From Pseudoclavibacter soli DSM 23366 (GTDB lineage: Bacteria; Actinomycetota; Actinomycetes; Actinomycetales; Microbacteriaceae), in contig NZ_AUIC01000004.1 of NCBI RefSeq assembly GCF_000423505.1, positions 372,001 to 436,000 of the forward strand: DNA of 64,000 bases, given 5' to 3'. Shown here in pieces: positions 49,646 through 57,826 of this stretch (positions within the stretch are counted from its first letter, which is position 1; every line of letters begins with the position of its first letter). The translations under genes were made by a program, and so were the position numbers. The notes below the pieces were generated by a model. That model did not search any database, had not been told where the DNA came from, and saw only the letters and a list, made by a program, of their open reading frames with translations.

Positions 49646-51171
49646 GTGCTGCAACACCCGCACCAGAACGCACCCGCCCGCGCTGGGAGACACCGGCGTT
49701 CATCGCGCTGCTCGTGCTGCTGCTGACCATCGCCGCTGCATTGGTGCTGCGCGGCATCGAGGATGGCCGGGTGCGGTGGATGGCGCTGGCAGGCGTCGCA
49801 CTCGGCTTCGCGTTCTTGACCAAGCAGCTGCAGGCACTGGTGATCGTCCCGGGTCTCGCGGTGGTCTATCTGTGCGCCGCGGATGCACCGCTGAAGCGTC
49901 GCCTGCGCAATGCACTGGTGACCCTCGGCGCATTCGTGGTGAGCGCGGGATGGTGGGTGGCGCTCGTCGAGCTGGTGCCCGCTGACTGGCGCCCGTACAT
50001 CGGTGGCTCGCAGAACAACTCGTTTCTCGAGCTGACCTTCGGGTACAACGGCCTTGGGCGCATCACCGGCGAAGAGACTGGGGCGGTGGGCGCAGGCCAG
50101 TGGGGCGCGACGGGGCTGACCAGGCTGTTCGACGGCGAGTATGGCGGGCAGGCGGCGTGGCTGTTGCCCGCAGCACTCATTTTCGCCGTTGTGCTCATCG
50201 TGCGCACGTGGCGCCGGCCTCGCACCGACGCCCTGCGCGCGCAGACGCTCGTGTGGGGCAGTTGGCTCGTGGTGACCGGCCTGGTATTCAGCTTCATGTC
50301 GGGCATCTTTCACGCGTATTACACCGTGGCCCTCGCCCCGGCCATCGCTGCACTGGTGGGTATAGGCGTCGGCGAACTGTGGGCGCGCCGCAACGCGGCA
50401 GATCTGGTTGTGCTGGGCGCGACCACAGCCGTGACCGGTGCGTGGGGGTGGATGCTACTGATGCGCACCTCAAGCCTGCTGGCGTGGCCCGTGCTCGTGA
50501 TCGGGGTGCTCGCCGGGCTCGCTCTCGCGCTGTCACCATGGCTGGCCGACCACCGTCGGCAGATCGCGGTCTGTGCTGCGCTGAGCGGGCTCGCTGCAGG
50601 TCTCGCCGGCCCGGTCAGCTATACCGCGATCACCCTGCAGGATGCCCACACCGGCTCCATCGTGACGGCCGGCCCCAGCCTGACCGGCTCGAGTTCCAGG
50701 CTGAGCCCCGGCAGCGGGAGGCTGCCCTCATCGATGAACTCTCGCTCGCGCGGTGGCGAGAGTGAACGCTCCACCGACAGTCAACGCGGCAACGGGTTGC
50801 TCAGCGGCATGACGGCGTCTGACGAGCTGGTCGATCTCTTGCGGAACTCGGGCGATGTGCGCTGGGCCGCGGCCGTGACCGGGTCGCAGAATGCCGCATC
50901 CCTGCAGCTGGCCAGCAATGCCTCGGTGATGCCGATCGGAGGGTTCAACGCCTCTGACTCCTCGCCCACACTGGAGCAGTTCGAGGCCTACGTTGCCGCC
51001 GGAGAGATTCGGTATTACGTATTGGGATCGATCATCGGCCGCTCGAATGGTGGGTCAGACGCAGCCACTGCGATCGCGGAGTGGGTGGAAGCCCACTTCA
51101 CCGCGACCACGGTGGCCGGCACCACGGTTTATGATCTCAGCTCAGGTGCGAGCGACGACGCTCAACAATAA
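49642..51171 (+). CDS. ArnT/PMT-type (GT-C) membrane glycosyltransferase, internally shortened
   Basis: A 509-aa polytopic protein. From residue about 20 it matches the middle and C-terminal part of actinobacterial GT39-like transferases (WMALAGVALGFAFLTKQLQA, then GSQNNSFLELTFGYNGLGR, WLLPAALIF, FSFMSGIFHAYYTVALAPAIAALVG), which are normally 650-720 aa. The first 18-20 residues look like an ordinary N-terminus (APERTRPRWETPAF), but the following first helices and the periplasmic loop with the catalytic acidic residues are missing, as if about 150 residues were deleted in frame. It starts at GTG overlapping the GT2 stop. Probably inactive as a transferase on its own. Confidence 0.75.
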   Translation: MSAATPAPERTRPRWETPAFIALLVLLLTIAAALVLRGIEDGRVRWMALAGVALGFAFLTKQLQALVIVPGLAVVYLCAADAPLKRRLRNALVTLGAFVVSAGWWVALVELVPADWRPYIGGSQNNSFLELTFGYNGLGRITGEETGAVGAGQWGATGLTRLFDGEYGGQAAWLLPAALIFAVVLIVRTWRRPRTDALRAQTLVWGSWLVVTGLVFSFMSGIFHAYYTVALAPAIAALVGIGVGELWARRNAADLVVLGATTAVTGAWGWMLLMRTSSLLAWPVLVIGVLAGLALALSPWLADHRRQIAVCAALSGLAAGLAGPVSYTAITLQDAHTGSIVTAGPSLTGSSSRLSPGSGRLPSSMNSRSRGGESERSTDSQRGNGLLSGMTASDELVDLLRNSGDVRWAAAVTGSQNAASLQLASNASVMPIGGFNASDSSPTLEQFEAYVAAGEIRYYVLGSIIGRSNGGSDAATAIAEWVEAHFTATTVAGTTVYDLSSGASDDAQQ

Positions 51172-51179
51172 GCTTATTG
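51166..51179. promoter_or_regulatory. 14-bp perfect palindrome ahead of the VOC dioxygenase operon
   Basis: CAATAAGCTTATTG overlaps the stop codon of the GT-C gene and ends 2 bp before the -35 hexamer. It could be a regulator site (MarR-type operators are AT-rich palindromes) or a weak terminator stem. Confidence 0.5.
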
Positions 51180-51180
51180 A

Positions 51181-51209
51181 TTGTGGCTACAACTTTTCTT
51201 TGCTAGGCT
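51181..51209 (+). promoter_or_regulatory. Promoter of the VOC-esterase-LLM operon
   Basis: TTGTGG (-35) and TAGGCT (-10) are exactly 17 bp apart, with a TGC extended -10. Within it TTGTGGCTACAA has TTGT/ACAA arms that could bind a MarR-family repressor. About 50 nt of leader precedes the ATG. Confidence 0.6.
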
Positions 51210-51221
51210 CAGCTGCATCCG

Positions 51222-51251
51222 CAGATTGCGGGCACACAGATTGCGGGCACA
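51222..51251 (+). repeat. 15-bp perfect tandem duplication in the leader
   Basis: CAGATTGCGGGCACA occurs twice in a row, then starts a third time (CAGAGG), between the promoter and the ribosome site of the VOC gene. It increases leader length by 15 nt and may affect translation or be a recent slippage product. Confidence 0.9.
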
Positions 51252-51266
51252 CAGAGGGAGCACCAG

Positions 51267-52223
51267 ATGACCACCCTGCAAAGCCAAGCGCAGGCACCGA
51301 CGCCCCTCGCGCATCCGGCGACCGATGAACAAGTGATCAACGCGGCTGCCCACATGGAGGCGGTCACGCTGCGCGTCGGCGATCTCGAGCAGATGTCGGG
51401 CTACTATGCCGATGCCCTCGCCCTCGAGCCGTTGGCGGAGCGCAGTCAAGGCGCCGAAGTACACCGAGTGCTGGGGCGCGGCGACACTCCCTTGGTGCGC
51501 TTGATCCACACCCCGAATCTGCCTCAAGTCGACCCGAGGCAGGCCGGCCTCTTTCACACGGCCTTTCTGCTCGACACCCCGAAGAGCCTGGCGGCCACCG
51601 TGTATCGCGCGGCGAAGCATCCGCTCAGCCGCTTCGTGGGCTCGAGCGACCACAGCGTCAGCGAGGCGTTCTACTTCACCGACCCCGAGGGCAACGGCAT
51701 CGAGCTGTACACCGACCGGCCGCGCGAGCAGTGGCAGCACGAGCGCGGTCAGATCATGATGAACACCATTTGGCTCGACCCCAACGCCTACCTGCAGCGC
51801 CACCTCACGCCGGAGGCCGTCGATGCCGGGGCGACTCTCGCCGCCAGCGTCGGCCACGTGCACCTGCAGGTGGGCGACCTCAAGACGGCGCAGGAGTTCT
51901 ACACCGAGGCGATCGGCTTCGAGACCACGTTGCACGAGTACTCGGGCGCGCTGTTCGCCTCAGCTGGCGGCTACCATCACCACGTGGCCATGAACATCTG
52001 GAACAGCCAGGGCGCTGGCCCGAGAGCCGCATCGCTCGGCCTCGGCCTCGTCGAGATCTCGGTGCCTACCCGCGACGATCTCGACGCGCTGGCCGCCCGG
52101 CTGCGTGATCGGCACCTGCCCTTCAACGACGACGGCCGCACCGTCACCGCCACCGACCCGTGGGGCACCGCCGTCGCGGTGTCTCTGACCAACGCCACCA
52201 CCGAGGAAGTTCTCAACTCATGA
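51267..52223 (+). CDS. VOC-family ring-cleavage dioxygenase (CatE/MhqO-like)
   Basis: A 318-aa protein with two vicinal-oxygen-chelate repeats. The first covers about residues 25-150 (VTLRVGDLEQMSGYYADALAL; HTAFLL; GNGIELYTDRP) and the second about 185-310 (VGHVHLQVGDLKTAQEFYTEAIGF; HHHVAMNIWNSQGAGPR; PWGTAVAVSL). This fits the type I extradiol-like CatE/MhqO group, which opens catechol or hydroquinone rings. GGGAG precedes the ATG by 8 nt. The stop overlaps the esterase start (ATGA). Confidence 0.85.
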   Translation: MTTLQSQAQAPTPLAHPATDEQVINAAAHMEAVTLRVGDLEQMSGYYADALALEPLAERSQGAEVHRVLGRGDTPLVRLIHTPNLPQVDPRQAGLFHTAFLLDTPKSLAATVYRAAKHPLSRFVGSSDHSVSEAFYFTDPEGNGIELYTDRPREQWQHERGQIMMNTIWLDPNAYLQRHLTPEAVDAGATLAASVGHVHLQVGDLKTAQEFYTEAIGFETTLHEYSGALFASAGGYHHHVAMNIWNSQGAGPRAASLGLGLVEISVPTRDDLDALAARLRDRHLPFNDDGRTVTATDPWGTAVAVSLTNATTEEVLNS

Positions 52224-52882
52224 CCGCTACTGCTCCCACCATCCACACCGCTCAGACCGGCGGGCCGATCGGCACCGCCGAGACCGTGATCGTGCTGCTG
52301 CACGGCTTTGGCTCACACGAAGGCGACCTGCCCTCGCTCGTGCCGCTGATCGCCGAACAGCTCGGCGGCGACGTCGCCTGGGCGTCACTTCGCGCACCCT
52401 TCGATCTGCCGACCGGCGGCGCGGCATGGTTTCCGATCACCACCCCCGGTGTGCCCGATGTCGAGCCAGTGCTGCAGGCCACCGAGGCAATCTGGCAGTG
52501 GGTTGACGCCAACCTCTCGCCCACCGCGCGCATTGTGCCGATCGGCTTCTCGCAGGGCGGCCTGATGGCCACACAGCTGCTGCGCACACGCCCGGATCGC
52601 GTGGTTGCGACGGTCGTGTTCGGCGGCTTCGTGCTGCAGGGCTCGCAGGCTCTCGACAACGCACTCGCCGAGAACCGCCCGGCAGTGTTCTGGGGTCGCG
52701 GCGGCGATGACCAGGTCATCGCCCGTGTCGCGATCGAACGCACTGAGCAGTGGCTGCCCGAGCACAGTGCCCTTGAGGCGCACGTGTACCCGGGCCTCAC
52801 TCATGCGATCAGCCGCGAAGAGCTGGCCGATGCCACCGCGTTCATCGCAGCGCACACTGACCTGGGTGGCGATCAGGCATGA
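52220..52882 (+). CDS. Phospholipase/carboxylesterase-type alpha/beta hydrolase (MhqD-like)
   Basis: A 220-aa alpha/beta hydrolase: oxyanion region VLLHGFGSHEGDLPSLV, nucleophile elbow GFSQGG near residue 114, catalytic Asp region WGRGGDDQVI, and the His in GLTHAISREEL. It matches the PF02230 carboxylesterase group that includes B. subtilis MhqD. The ATGA overlap with the dioxygenase gene shows tight coupling, consistent with hydrolysing the product or ester adducts of ring opening (inference). Confidence 0.85.
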   Translation: MTATAPTIHTAQTGGPIGTAETVIVLLHGFGSHEGDLPSLVPLIAEQLGGDVAWASLRAPFDLPTGGAAWFPITTPGVPDVEPVLQATEAIWQWVDANLSPTARIVPIGFSQGGLMATQLLRTRPDRVVATVVFGGFVLQGSQALDNALAENRPAVFWGRGGDDQVIARVAIERTEQWLPEHSALEAHVYPGLTHAISREELADATAFIAAHTDLGGDQA

Positions 52883-53916
52883 CCGAGACGCGCCAGCCTG
52901 CGTTCGAGCTCGGCGTCTTCACCTTCGGCGAGCTCACTCGCGATGCCGACGGGCACCCCATCAGCCCGGCCCGTCGGCTCGACGACCTGCTCACCTGGGC
53001 ACAGGCTGCTGATGCTGCGGGCCTCGACGTGTTCGGCGTCGGTGAGCACCACCGCCCCGACTTTGCCGTCTCGTCACCGCAGATGGTGCTGGCCGCGGCA
53101 GCCGAGCGCACCGAGAGCATCCGGCTGACCAGCACGGTCAGCGTGCTCTCAAGCACCGACCCGGTGCGTCTGCACGAAGACTTCGCGACGCTCGATCTGC
53201 TGAGCCACGGCCGTGCCGAGATCACCGCAGGTCGCGGCGCGTATATCGAGTCGTTTCCATTGTTCGGTCAAGAGCTCGACCGCTACGACGAGTACTTCGA
53301 TGATCGCCTCGACCTGCTGCTGCGCATCCGCGATGAGAACCCGGTGAGCTGGCAGGGCACCACTCGCCCATCGCTGCATGGCGCCGGCGTGTGGCCGCGC
53401 CCTGAGCAAGACCAGTTGCCCGTGTGGATCGCCGTTGGCGGCACACCGAGCTCTGCCGAGCGCGCCGGGCGCCTGGGGCTGCCAATGTACCTGGCCATCC
53501 TCGGGTCGCCGCAGCGATTCACCGGGCTTGCCGAGCTGCACCGGGCCGCAGCGCAGCAGGCCGGGCACGCGACACCGCAGCTCGGGGTCACCTCTCATGT
53601 GTTCGTCTCGCGCACCTCTCAGCAGGCACGCGACACCGCGTACCCCTACTACGCCTCGTACATCGAGCAGAACATGCCGCGCACCGGTCGACTCACCCGA
53701 CCCGCGTTCGAGGCCTGGGCCGGTCCGCACGACGCCCTGTTCTGCGGCAGCCCCGCTGAGATCGTCGACAAGATCCTCTGGGAGCACGAGCTGCTCGGGC
53801 ACACACGTTTTCTGGCACAGATCGGCTTGGGCGGTTTGCCGTTGGCCGATACGCTCGAGACCATCGAGCTGCTCGCCACAGAGGTGCTACCCGAGGTGCG
53901 TCGCGCCCTCGGCTGA
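52879..53916 (+). CDS. LLM-class (luciferase-like) flavin-dependent oxidoreductase
   Basis: A 345-aa TIM-barrel flavoprotein: FELGVFTFGELT, VFGVGEHHRPDFAVSSPQMV, LTSTVSVLSSTDPVRLHEDFATLDLLSHGRAEI in parts, and PVWIAVGGTPSSAERAGRLGLP. These are typical of the LLM FMN/F420 superfamily; the cofactor cannot be decided. It overlaps the esterase stop (ATGA) and is the last gene of the three-gene operon, ending 4 bp from the convergent lipoate ligase gene. Confidence 0.87.
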   Translation: MTETRQPAFELGVFTFGELTRDADGHPISPARRLDDLLTWAQAADAAGLDVFGVGEHHRPDFAVSSPQMVLAAAAERTESIRLTSTVSVLSSTDPVRLHEDFATLDLLSHGRAEITAGRGAYIESFPLFGQELDRYDEYFDDRLDLLLRIRDENPVSWQGTTRPSLHGAGVWPRPEQDQLPVWIAVGGTPSSAERAGRLGLPMYLAILGSPQRFTGLAELHRAAAQQAGHATPQLGVTSHVFVSRTSQQARDTAYPYYASYIEQNMPRTGRLTRPAFEAWAGPHDALFCGSPAEIVDKILWEHELLGHTRFLAQIGLGGLPLADTLETIELLATEVLPEVRRALG

Positions 53917-53920
53917 AGCG

Positions 53921-54976
53921 TCAGGGCAGGCGGTAGAGCCACTCGTCGGTGGCGAACTTGTCGGCGACCAGCTGCTGGGCGGCTGCGAGGTCTTCGTCGC
54001 GCAGGGCAGAGTCGCTCAGCCCATGCTCGCGACGAAAAACGTCGACCATGTGATCGATGATCTGCTCACGTTCGAGCCCGGTCTGAGCTTTCAGGGGGTC
54101 AACGCGCTTCTTGGCCGAGGCGATGCCTTTGTCACTGAGCTTCTCGCGCCCGATGCGCAGCACTTGGGTCATGCGGTCAGCATCGATGTCGTAGCTCATG
54201 GTCACGTGATGCAGAATGCCGCCGTTCGCCAGCCGTTTCTGGGCAGCACCGCCAATCTTTCCACCGGCGCTGGTGATGTCGTTGAGCCCCTGATACCAGG
54301 CGTCGACGCCCAGCTCACGCAGCGCATCCACCGCCCACGCGTCGAGATAGCGGTACGAGTCTTCGAAGCTCATGCCCGCGACCAGCTCGGCGGGCGCGTA
54401 GAGCGACCACGTCACCACGTTGCCGGCCTCCATGAACATGGCACCGCCGCCAGACACCCGGCGCACCACGGGGATGTCGAAACGTTGCGCCGCCTCCATA
54501 TCGACCTCGTTGCGCACTGACTGGAACGACCCGATCACCACGGCAGGGCTGTTCCAGTTCCAGATGCGCAGGGTGGGCTTGATGCGACCGTCACCCACCG
54601 CTCGAGTGAGCACCTCGTCGAGAGCGAGGTGCACGCGCGGCGGCAGCGGCTCGGTGCGGATCAGCTGCCAGTCGTGATCACGCCAGCCGGTTGCCTGCCC
54701 GATCGCCCGGCGCACCGCGGTGGCGACGGCCTCTGGGCTGAAGCCGACAAACGCAACCTCGGGGCCGACTGCCTGGTGAATGGCACGCGCGATCTGCTCG
54801 TTGGTGCTGGATGCTGGCAGCCCTTCAACGGCTCGGCGCACATCGTCGAGGGCCTCGCCAGGTTCGATGAAGAAATCGCCGGAGAGGTGGAAATGCGCGA
54901 TGCGCGCAGGGTCTCCATCGAGTTCGAGATCGACGACGACCAGCTTGCCTCCGGGCACTTTGAACTCACCATGCAT
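53921..54976 (-). CDS. Lipoate-protein ligase with N-terminal accessory domain
   Basis: A 351-aa enzyme attaching lipoate to E2 and GcvH lipoyl domains. Residues about 1-90 (EFKVPGGKLVVVDLELDGD; FHLSGDFFIEPGEALDDV) are the small LplB/LplA-C accessory domain. Residues about 115-345 are the catalytic domain: RIWNWNSPAVVIGSFQSVRN, RRVSGGGAMFMEAGNVVTW, and the catalytic Lys in SAGGKIGGAAQKRLANGG. The order is reversed compared with E. coli LplA. The ATG at 54976 is used; an open frame to 55282 overlaps the divergent gene and is not coding. Confidence 0.85.
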   Translation of the reverse strand: MHGEFKVPGGKLVVVDLELDGDPARIAHFHLSGDFFIEPGEALDDVRRAVEGLPASSTNEQIARAIHQAVGPEVAFVGFSPEAVATAVRRAIGQATGWRDHDWQLIRTEPLPPRVHLALDEVLTRAVGDGRIKPTLRIWNWNSPAVVIGSFQSVRNEVDMEAAQRFDIPVVRRVSGGGAMFMEAGNVVTWSLYAPAELVAGMSFEDSYRYLDAWAVDALRELGVDAWYQGLNDITSAGGKIGGAAQKRLANGGILHHVTMSYDIDADRMTQVLRIGREKLSDKGIASAKKRVDPLKAQTGLEREQIIDHMVDVFRREHGLSDSALRDEDLAAAQQLVADKFATDEWLYRLP

Positions 54977-55050
54977 GCCCGCCAGTCTACGACTGCGCAC
55001 GTCGGTGCGGGCAGGTAGCATGTGGGCAGATCCGTGACGAAGGAGACCAG

Positions 55051-56208
55051 ATGACCGCCGCATCCACCATCGAAGAGCTGCTCGACGACGCGCTGCTCGC
55101 GCGCATCCGCGAGCGCACGCCGCAGCACGACGCCGAGGCGACGTTTGACGACGAGTCGTTCGCCGAGCTGCGCGAGCGCGGCTACCTGGCAGCACTGGTG
55201 CCCGCCGAGTTCGGCGGTCTGGGCTGGGGGTTTGCACAGACGGCTCAGGCACAGTCGCGACTGGCCACCGCCGACGCCTCACTCGCGTTGGCGGTCAACA
55301 TGCACCTGGTCTGGACTGGCGTGGCACGCTTCATGCACGACCGCGGCGACAGTGCGCTTGATTTCGTGCTGACCGATGCCGCAGCCGGCGAGGTGTTCGC
55401 CTTCGGTGTGTCTGAAGCCGGCAACGACTTGGTGCTGCTGGGGTCGAGCACGGTGGCGAACACCCAGCCCGACGGCTCGGTGCAGTACACCGGCACCAAG
55501 ATCTTCACTTCGCTGTCGACGCAATGGAGCTGGCTGGGCACCTTCGGTCTCGATGCCGACGACCCTGATGGCCCGCGCATCGTCTATGGGTTTGTGCGTC
55601 GCCACCCCGGGGTGCGCACCCTCGACGACTGGCACCCGCTCGGCATGCGCGGCACGGCCAGCCGCACCACCGTGCTTGAAGGGGCTGTTGCCCCATCCGA
55701 CCGCGTGGTGCGCCGACTGGCACCGGGCCCCTCGGTCGATCCGATCGTGGTGGGCATCTTCGTGTCGTTCTCGCTGCTGACCTCATCGGTCTACGTGGGC
55801 ATCGCCGAGCGCGCACTGCAGCTGGCCATTGAGGCAGCGAAACGACGCACATCGCTGAAGACCGGCCTGCCCTACGACAAAGATCCCGACATCCGCTGGC
55901 GCGTCGCAGAGATCGGCGTGATCGTCGACGGCCTGCGCAACGACCGCGACTTCGTCACCGGCCTGGTCGACTCGGGCGCCGACCTCGGTGCCGCCTGGTT
56001 CGCCAAGGTCGCGGGCGTCAAACACCGCACCACCTTCGCTGCCAAGCGTGCCGTCGACGAGGCTCTGCTGGCCAGCGGAGGCGGGGCGTTCCAGCGCAAT
56101 GGTGATCTGGCCCGGTTGGCGCGCGATGTGCAGGCCGGGGTGTTTCACCCGTCAGACCCCGAATCGGTGCATGCCACCTTTGCTCAGGGGCTGCTCGGGT
56201 CGCTCTGA
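55051..56208 (+). CDS. Acyl-CoA dehydrogenase-like flavoprotein
   Basis: A 385-aa protein of the acyl-CoA dehydrogenase fold: N-terminal helical domain (FAELRERGYLAALVPAEFGGLG), middle beta domain (FGVSEAGNDLVLLGS; YTGTKIFTSLSTQWSWLGTF), the segment HPLGMRGTASRTTVLEGAVAP, and the C-terminal four-helix domain ending VFHPSDPESVHATFAQGL. No clear catalytic Glu of classical dehydrogenases is visible, and the C-terminus resembles DszC/HpaB-like monooxygenases. Function therefore stays open. AAGGAG precedes the ATG. Divergent from the lipoate ligase. Confidence 0.85.
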   Translation: MTAASTIEELLDDALLARIRERTPQHDAEATFDDESFAELRERGYLAALVPAEFGGLGWGFAQTAQAQSRLATADASLALAVNMHLVWTGVARFMHDRGDSALDFVLTDAAAGEVFAFGVSEAGNDLVLLGSSTVANTQPDGSVQYTGTKIFTSLSTQWSWLGTFGLDADDPDGPRIVYGFVRRHPGVRTLDDWHPLGMRGTASRTTVLEGAVAPSDRVVRRLAPGPSVDPIVVGIFVSFSLLTSSVYVGIAERALQLAIEAAKRRTSLKTGLPYDKDPDIRWRVAEIGVIVDGLRNDRDFVTGLVDSGADLGAAWFAKVAGVKHRTTFAAKRAVDEALLASGGGAFQRNGDLARLARDVQAGVFHPSDPESVHATFAQGLLGSL

Positions 56209-56250
56209 CGCTGAGGCCACCACTGGTCAGCGCTGCGGCACAATGGATGC

Positions 56251-56982
56251 ATGAACGCTCACCCCGCCCGCATCGGCATCTCGTTTGCCGATGGCTCTCC
56301 TACCGTGCCGGCCGACTTCAGCAGGATGCTCACCGGCCTCACCACGACGGTGGCCGAGGCCTTCACGTCGGCTGGCGCCCAGGTGCACATCATCGATGCG
56401 GTGTCAGAGTCTCCGTCGATCGCCGACTTCGACGCGATCGTGATCATGGGCGGCGCCGATGTTGACCCGGCGCTCTACGGGGCCGAACCGCATGCCACGG
56501 TGCGCGGGTACAACCGCCGAGTCGATGACACCGAGGCTGCGCTGGTGCGCGCTGCGGTGGCCGAGGGTCGACCGGTGTTCGGCATCTGCCGCGGGCTGCA
56601 GCTGATCAACGTCGCCTTGGGCGGTACGCTCGTGCAGCACCTCGGCGACGACGGCCCGCACCGCGATGCCGTGGTGCCTAACTCGTTCAGCGACCACGAG
56701 GTGAATCTCGAGCCCGGCAGCGCTGTGGCCGAGGCGTTGGGGCGAACGCGAGTGGGCATCCGTTCGGCTCACCATCAGGCAGCCGACGCAATTGCCCCAG
56801 GCCTGAGCGTGACGGCCCGGGCCGATGACGGGGTCGTCGAGGCCCTCGAGCAGGCCTCGCCGTGGGTGTTGGCCGTGCAATGGCACCCTGAGGCCCCCGG
56901 TGCCGACCCCGCGCAGCTGACCGCCCTGGTGCGCGCGGTGCTCGACGAGGTGTCGCCGACCTTGGGTGAGCCTCAGAATTAG
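56251..56982 (+). CDS. Class I glutamine amidotransferase-like hydrolase (peptidase C26, PuuD-like)
   Basis: 243 aa. Seen: IVIMGGADVDPALYG, the nucleophile elbow FGICRGLQLINVALGG (Cys near residue 112), RSAHHQAADAI, and the His-x-Glu pair in VQWHPEAPGA. These are signatures of gamma-glutamyl-gamma-aminobutyrate hydrolase and related C26 enzymes. There is no synthase partner nearby, so it is likely a free hydrolase of gamma-glutamyl compounds. Its stop overlaps the convergent SIP gene stop by 4 nt. Confidence 0.87.
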   Translation: MNAHPARIGISFADGSPTVPADFSRMLTGLTTTVAEAFTSAGAQVHIIDAVSESPSIADFDAIVIMGGADVDPALYGAEPHATVRGYNRRVDDTEAALVRAAVAEGRPVFGICRGLQLINVALGGTLVQHLGDDGPHRDAVVPNSFSDHEVNLEPGSAVAEALGRTRVGIRSAHHQAADAIAPGLSVTARADDGVVEALEQASPWVLAVQWHPEAPGADPAQLTALVRAVLDEVSPTLGEPQN

Positions 56983-57800
56983 CTCGGCGCCGAGCGGCCC
57001 ACGCGCCAGTATCCCGAGAAGGTCACATCGCCTTTGGGCACGTCGCGTTCGCGAACAAGGTGACGCCTTACTCCTGCAGCGAGCGCCTGCTCGCCCACGG
57101 CAAAGGCCGACACCCGCCCCGGCAGAAAACTCAGCTGCTGCACCGCGGGCAGCGCCAGCGACCCGGGCGCCTCGCCGCCCGAGCGTGCCAGCCAATGCAC
57201 CTGCACCCCACGGGGTGCGCCAGTGGGCTGGCGGTCGCGCTCATCGAGCACTTCGATGAAGGCGTGCCCCACCGCGTCGCGGGGCAGATCGCGCAGAATG
57301 CCTGCCACAGCAGGCAGGCCGCTCTCGTCGGCGACCAGCAGCACCCAGTCGGCAGGGCGCTGATCGGGCCAGCCATGCCCCTGATCGATGAGCGCGACTG
57401 CATCGCCGGGTTTGGCCGCGGCCGCCCACGGGCCGGCGATGCCCTGATCGCCATGCACCACGAAGTCGATGTCGAGTTCTGGCAGAGCCGCGGCGTCGGT
57501 GGCCGGCCGAAAACTGCGCACCGTGTAGTTGCGAATCACCGGCCTGGTCTGCTTGGGCAGGCGCAGGTAGCGCAGGTAGCCGCCGATGCCGAACGAGTCG
57601 GGCAGATCGGCCAGGCTCGAACCGTCGTCGCGCACCGGAATAGCCAGCCGGAACCACTGGTCGAACCCGGTGAACACGAAGCGGCGCAGATCATCGCCGC
57701 TCAGCGTGACCCGCACCATGTGCGGGGTGACCAGCTCGCGGCGCACGACCTCGGCATGAACCAGCCCGGATTCGGCATTCGTGATCGAGGTATTGCTCAT
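56979..57800 (-). CDS. Siderophore-interacting protein (ViuB family ferric-siderophore reductase)
   Basis: A 273-aa, two-domain protein. The N-terminal FAD-binding beta barrel has VRRELVTPHMVRVTLSGDDL, TRPVIRNYTVRSFRP (the RxYS/T FAD motif as RNYT) and IDFVVHGDQGIAGPWAAAAK. The C-terminal SIP NAD(P)H domain has WVLLVADESGLPAVAGILRDLP and ends FSGYWRVGRSAPS. It reduces Fe(III)-siderophores in the cytosol. An iron box covers its promoter. It follows the nad-nifS operon by 18 bp but has its own control site. Confidence 0.93.
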   Translation of the reverse strand: MSNTSITNAESGLVHAEVVRRELVTPHMVRVTLSGDDLRRFVFTGFDQWFRLAIPVRDDGSSLADLPDSFGIGGYLRYLRLPKQTRPVIRNYTVRSFRPATDAAALPELDIDFVVHGDQGIAGPWAAAAKPGDAVALIDQGHGWPDQRPADWVLLVADESGLPAVAGILRDLPRDAVGHAFIEVLDERDRQPTGAPRGVQVHWLARSGGEAPGSLALPAVQQLSFLPGRVSAFAVGEQALAAGVRRHLVRERDVPKGDVTFSGYWRVGRSAPS

Positions 57801-57807
57801 GGTGCAC

Positions 57808-57826
57808 TGAGCTTAGCCTCACCTCA
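57808..57826 (-). promoter_or_regulatory. DtxR/IdeR iron box upstream of the siderophore-interacting protein
   Basis: On the minus strand TGAGGTGAGGCTAAGCTCA matches TTAGGTTAGSCTAACCTAA at 14 positions plus the central S, and lies 8 bp before the ATG. It overlaps the last codons of nifS, so iron repression would act between the two genes. Confidence 0.7.
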
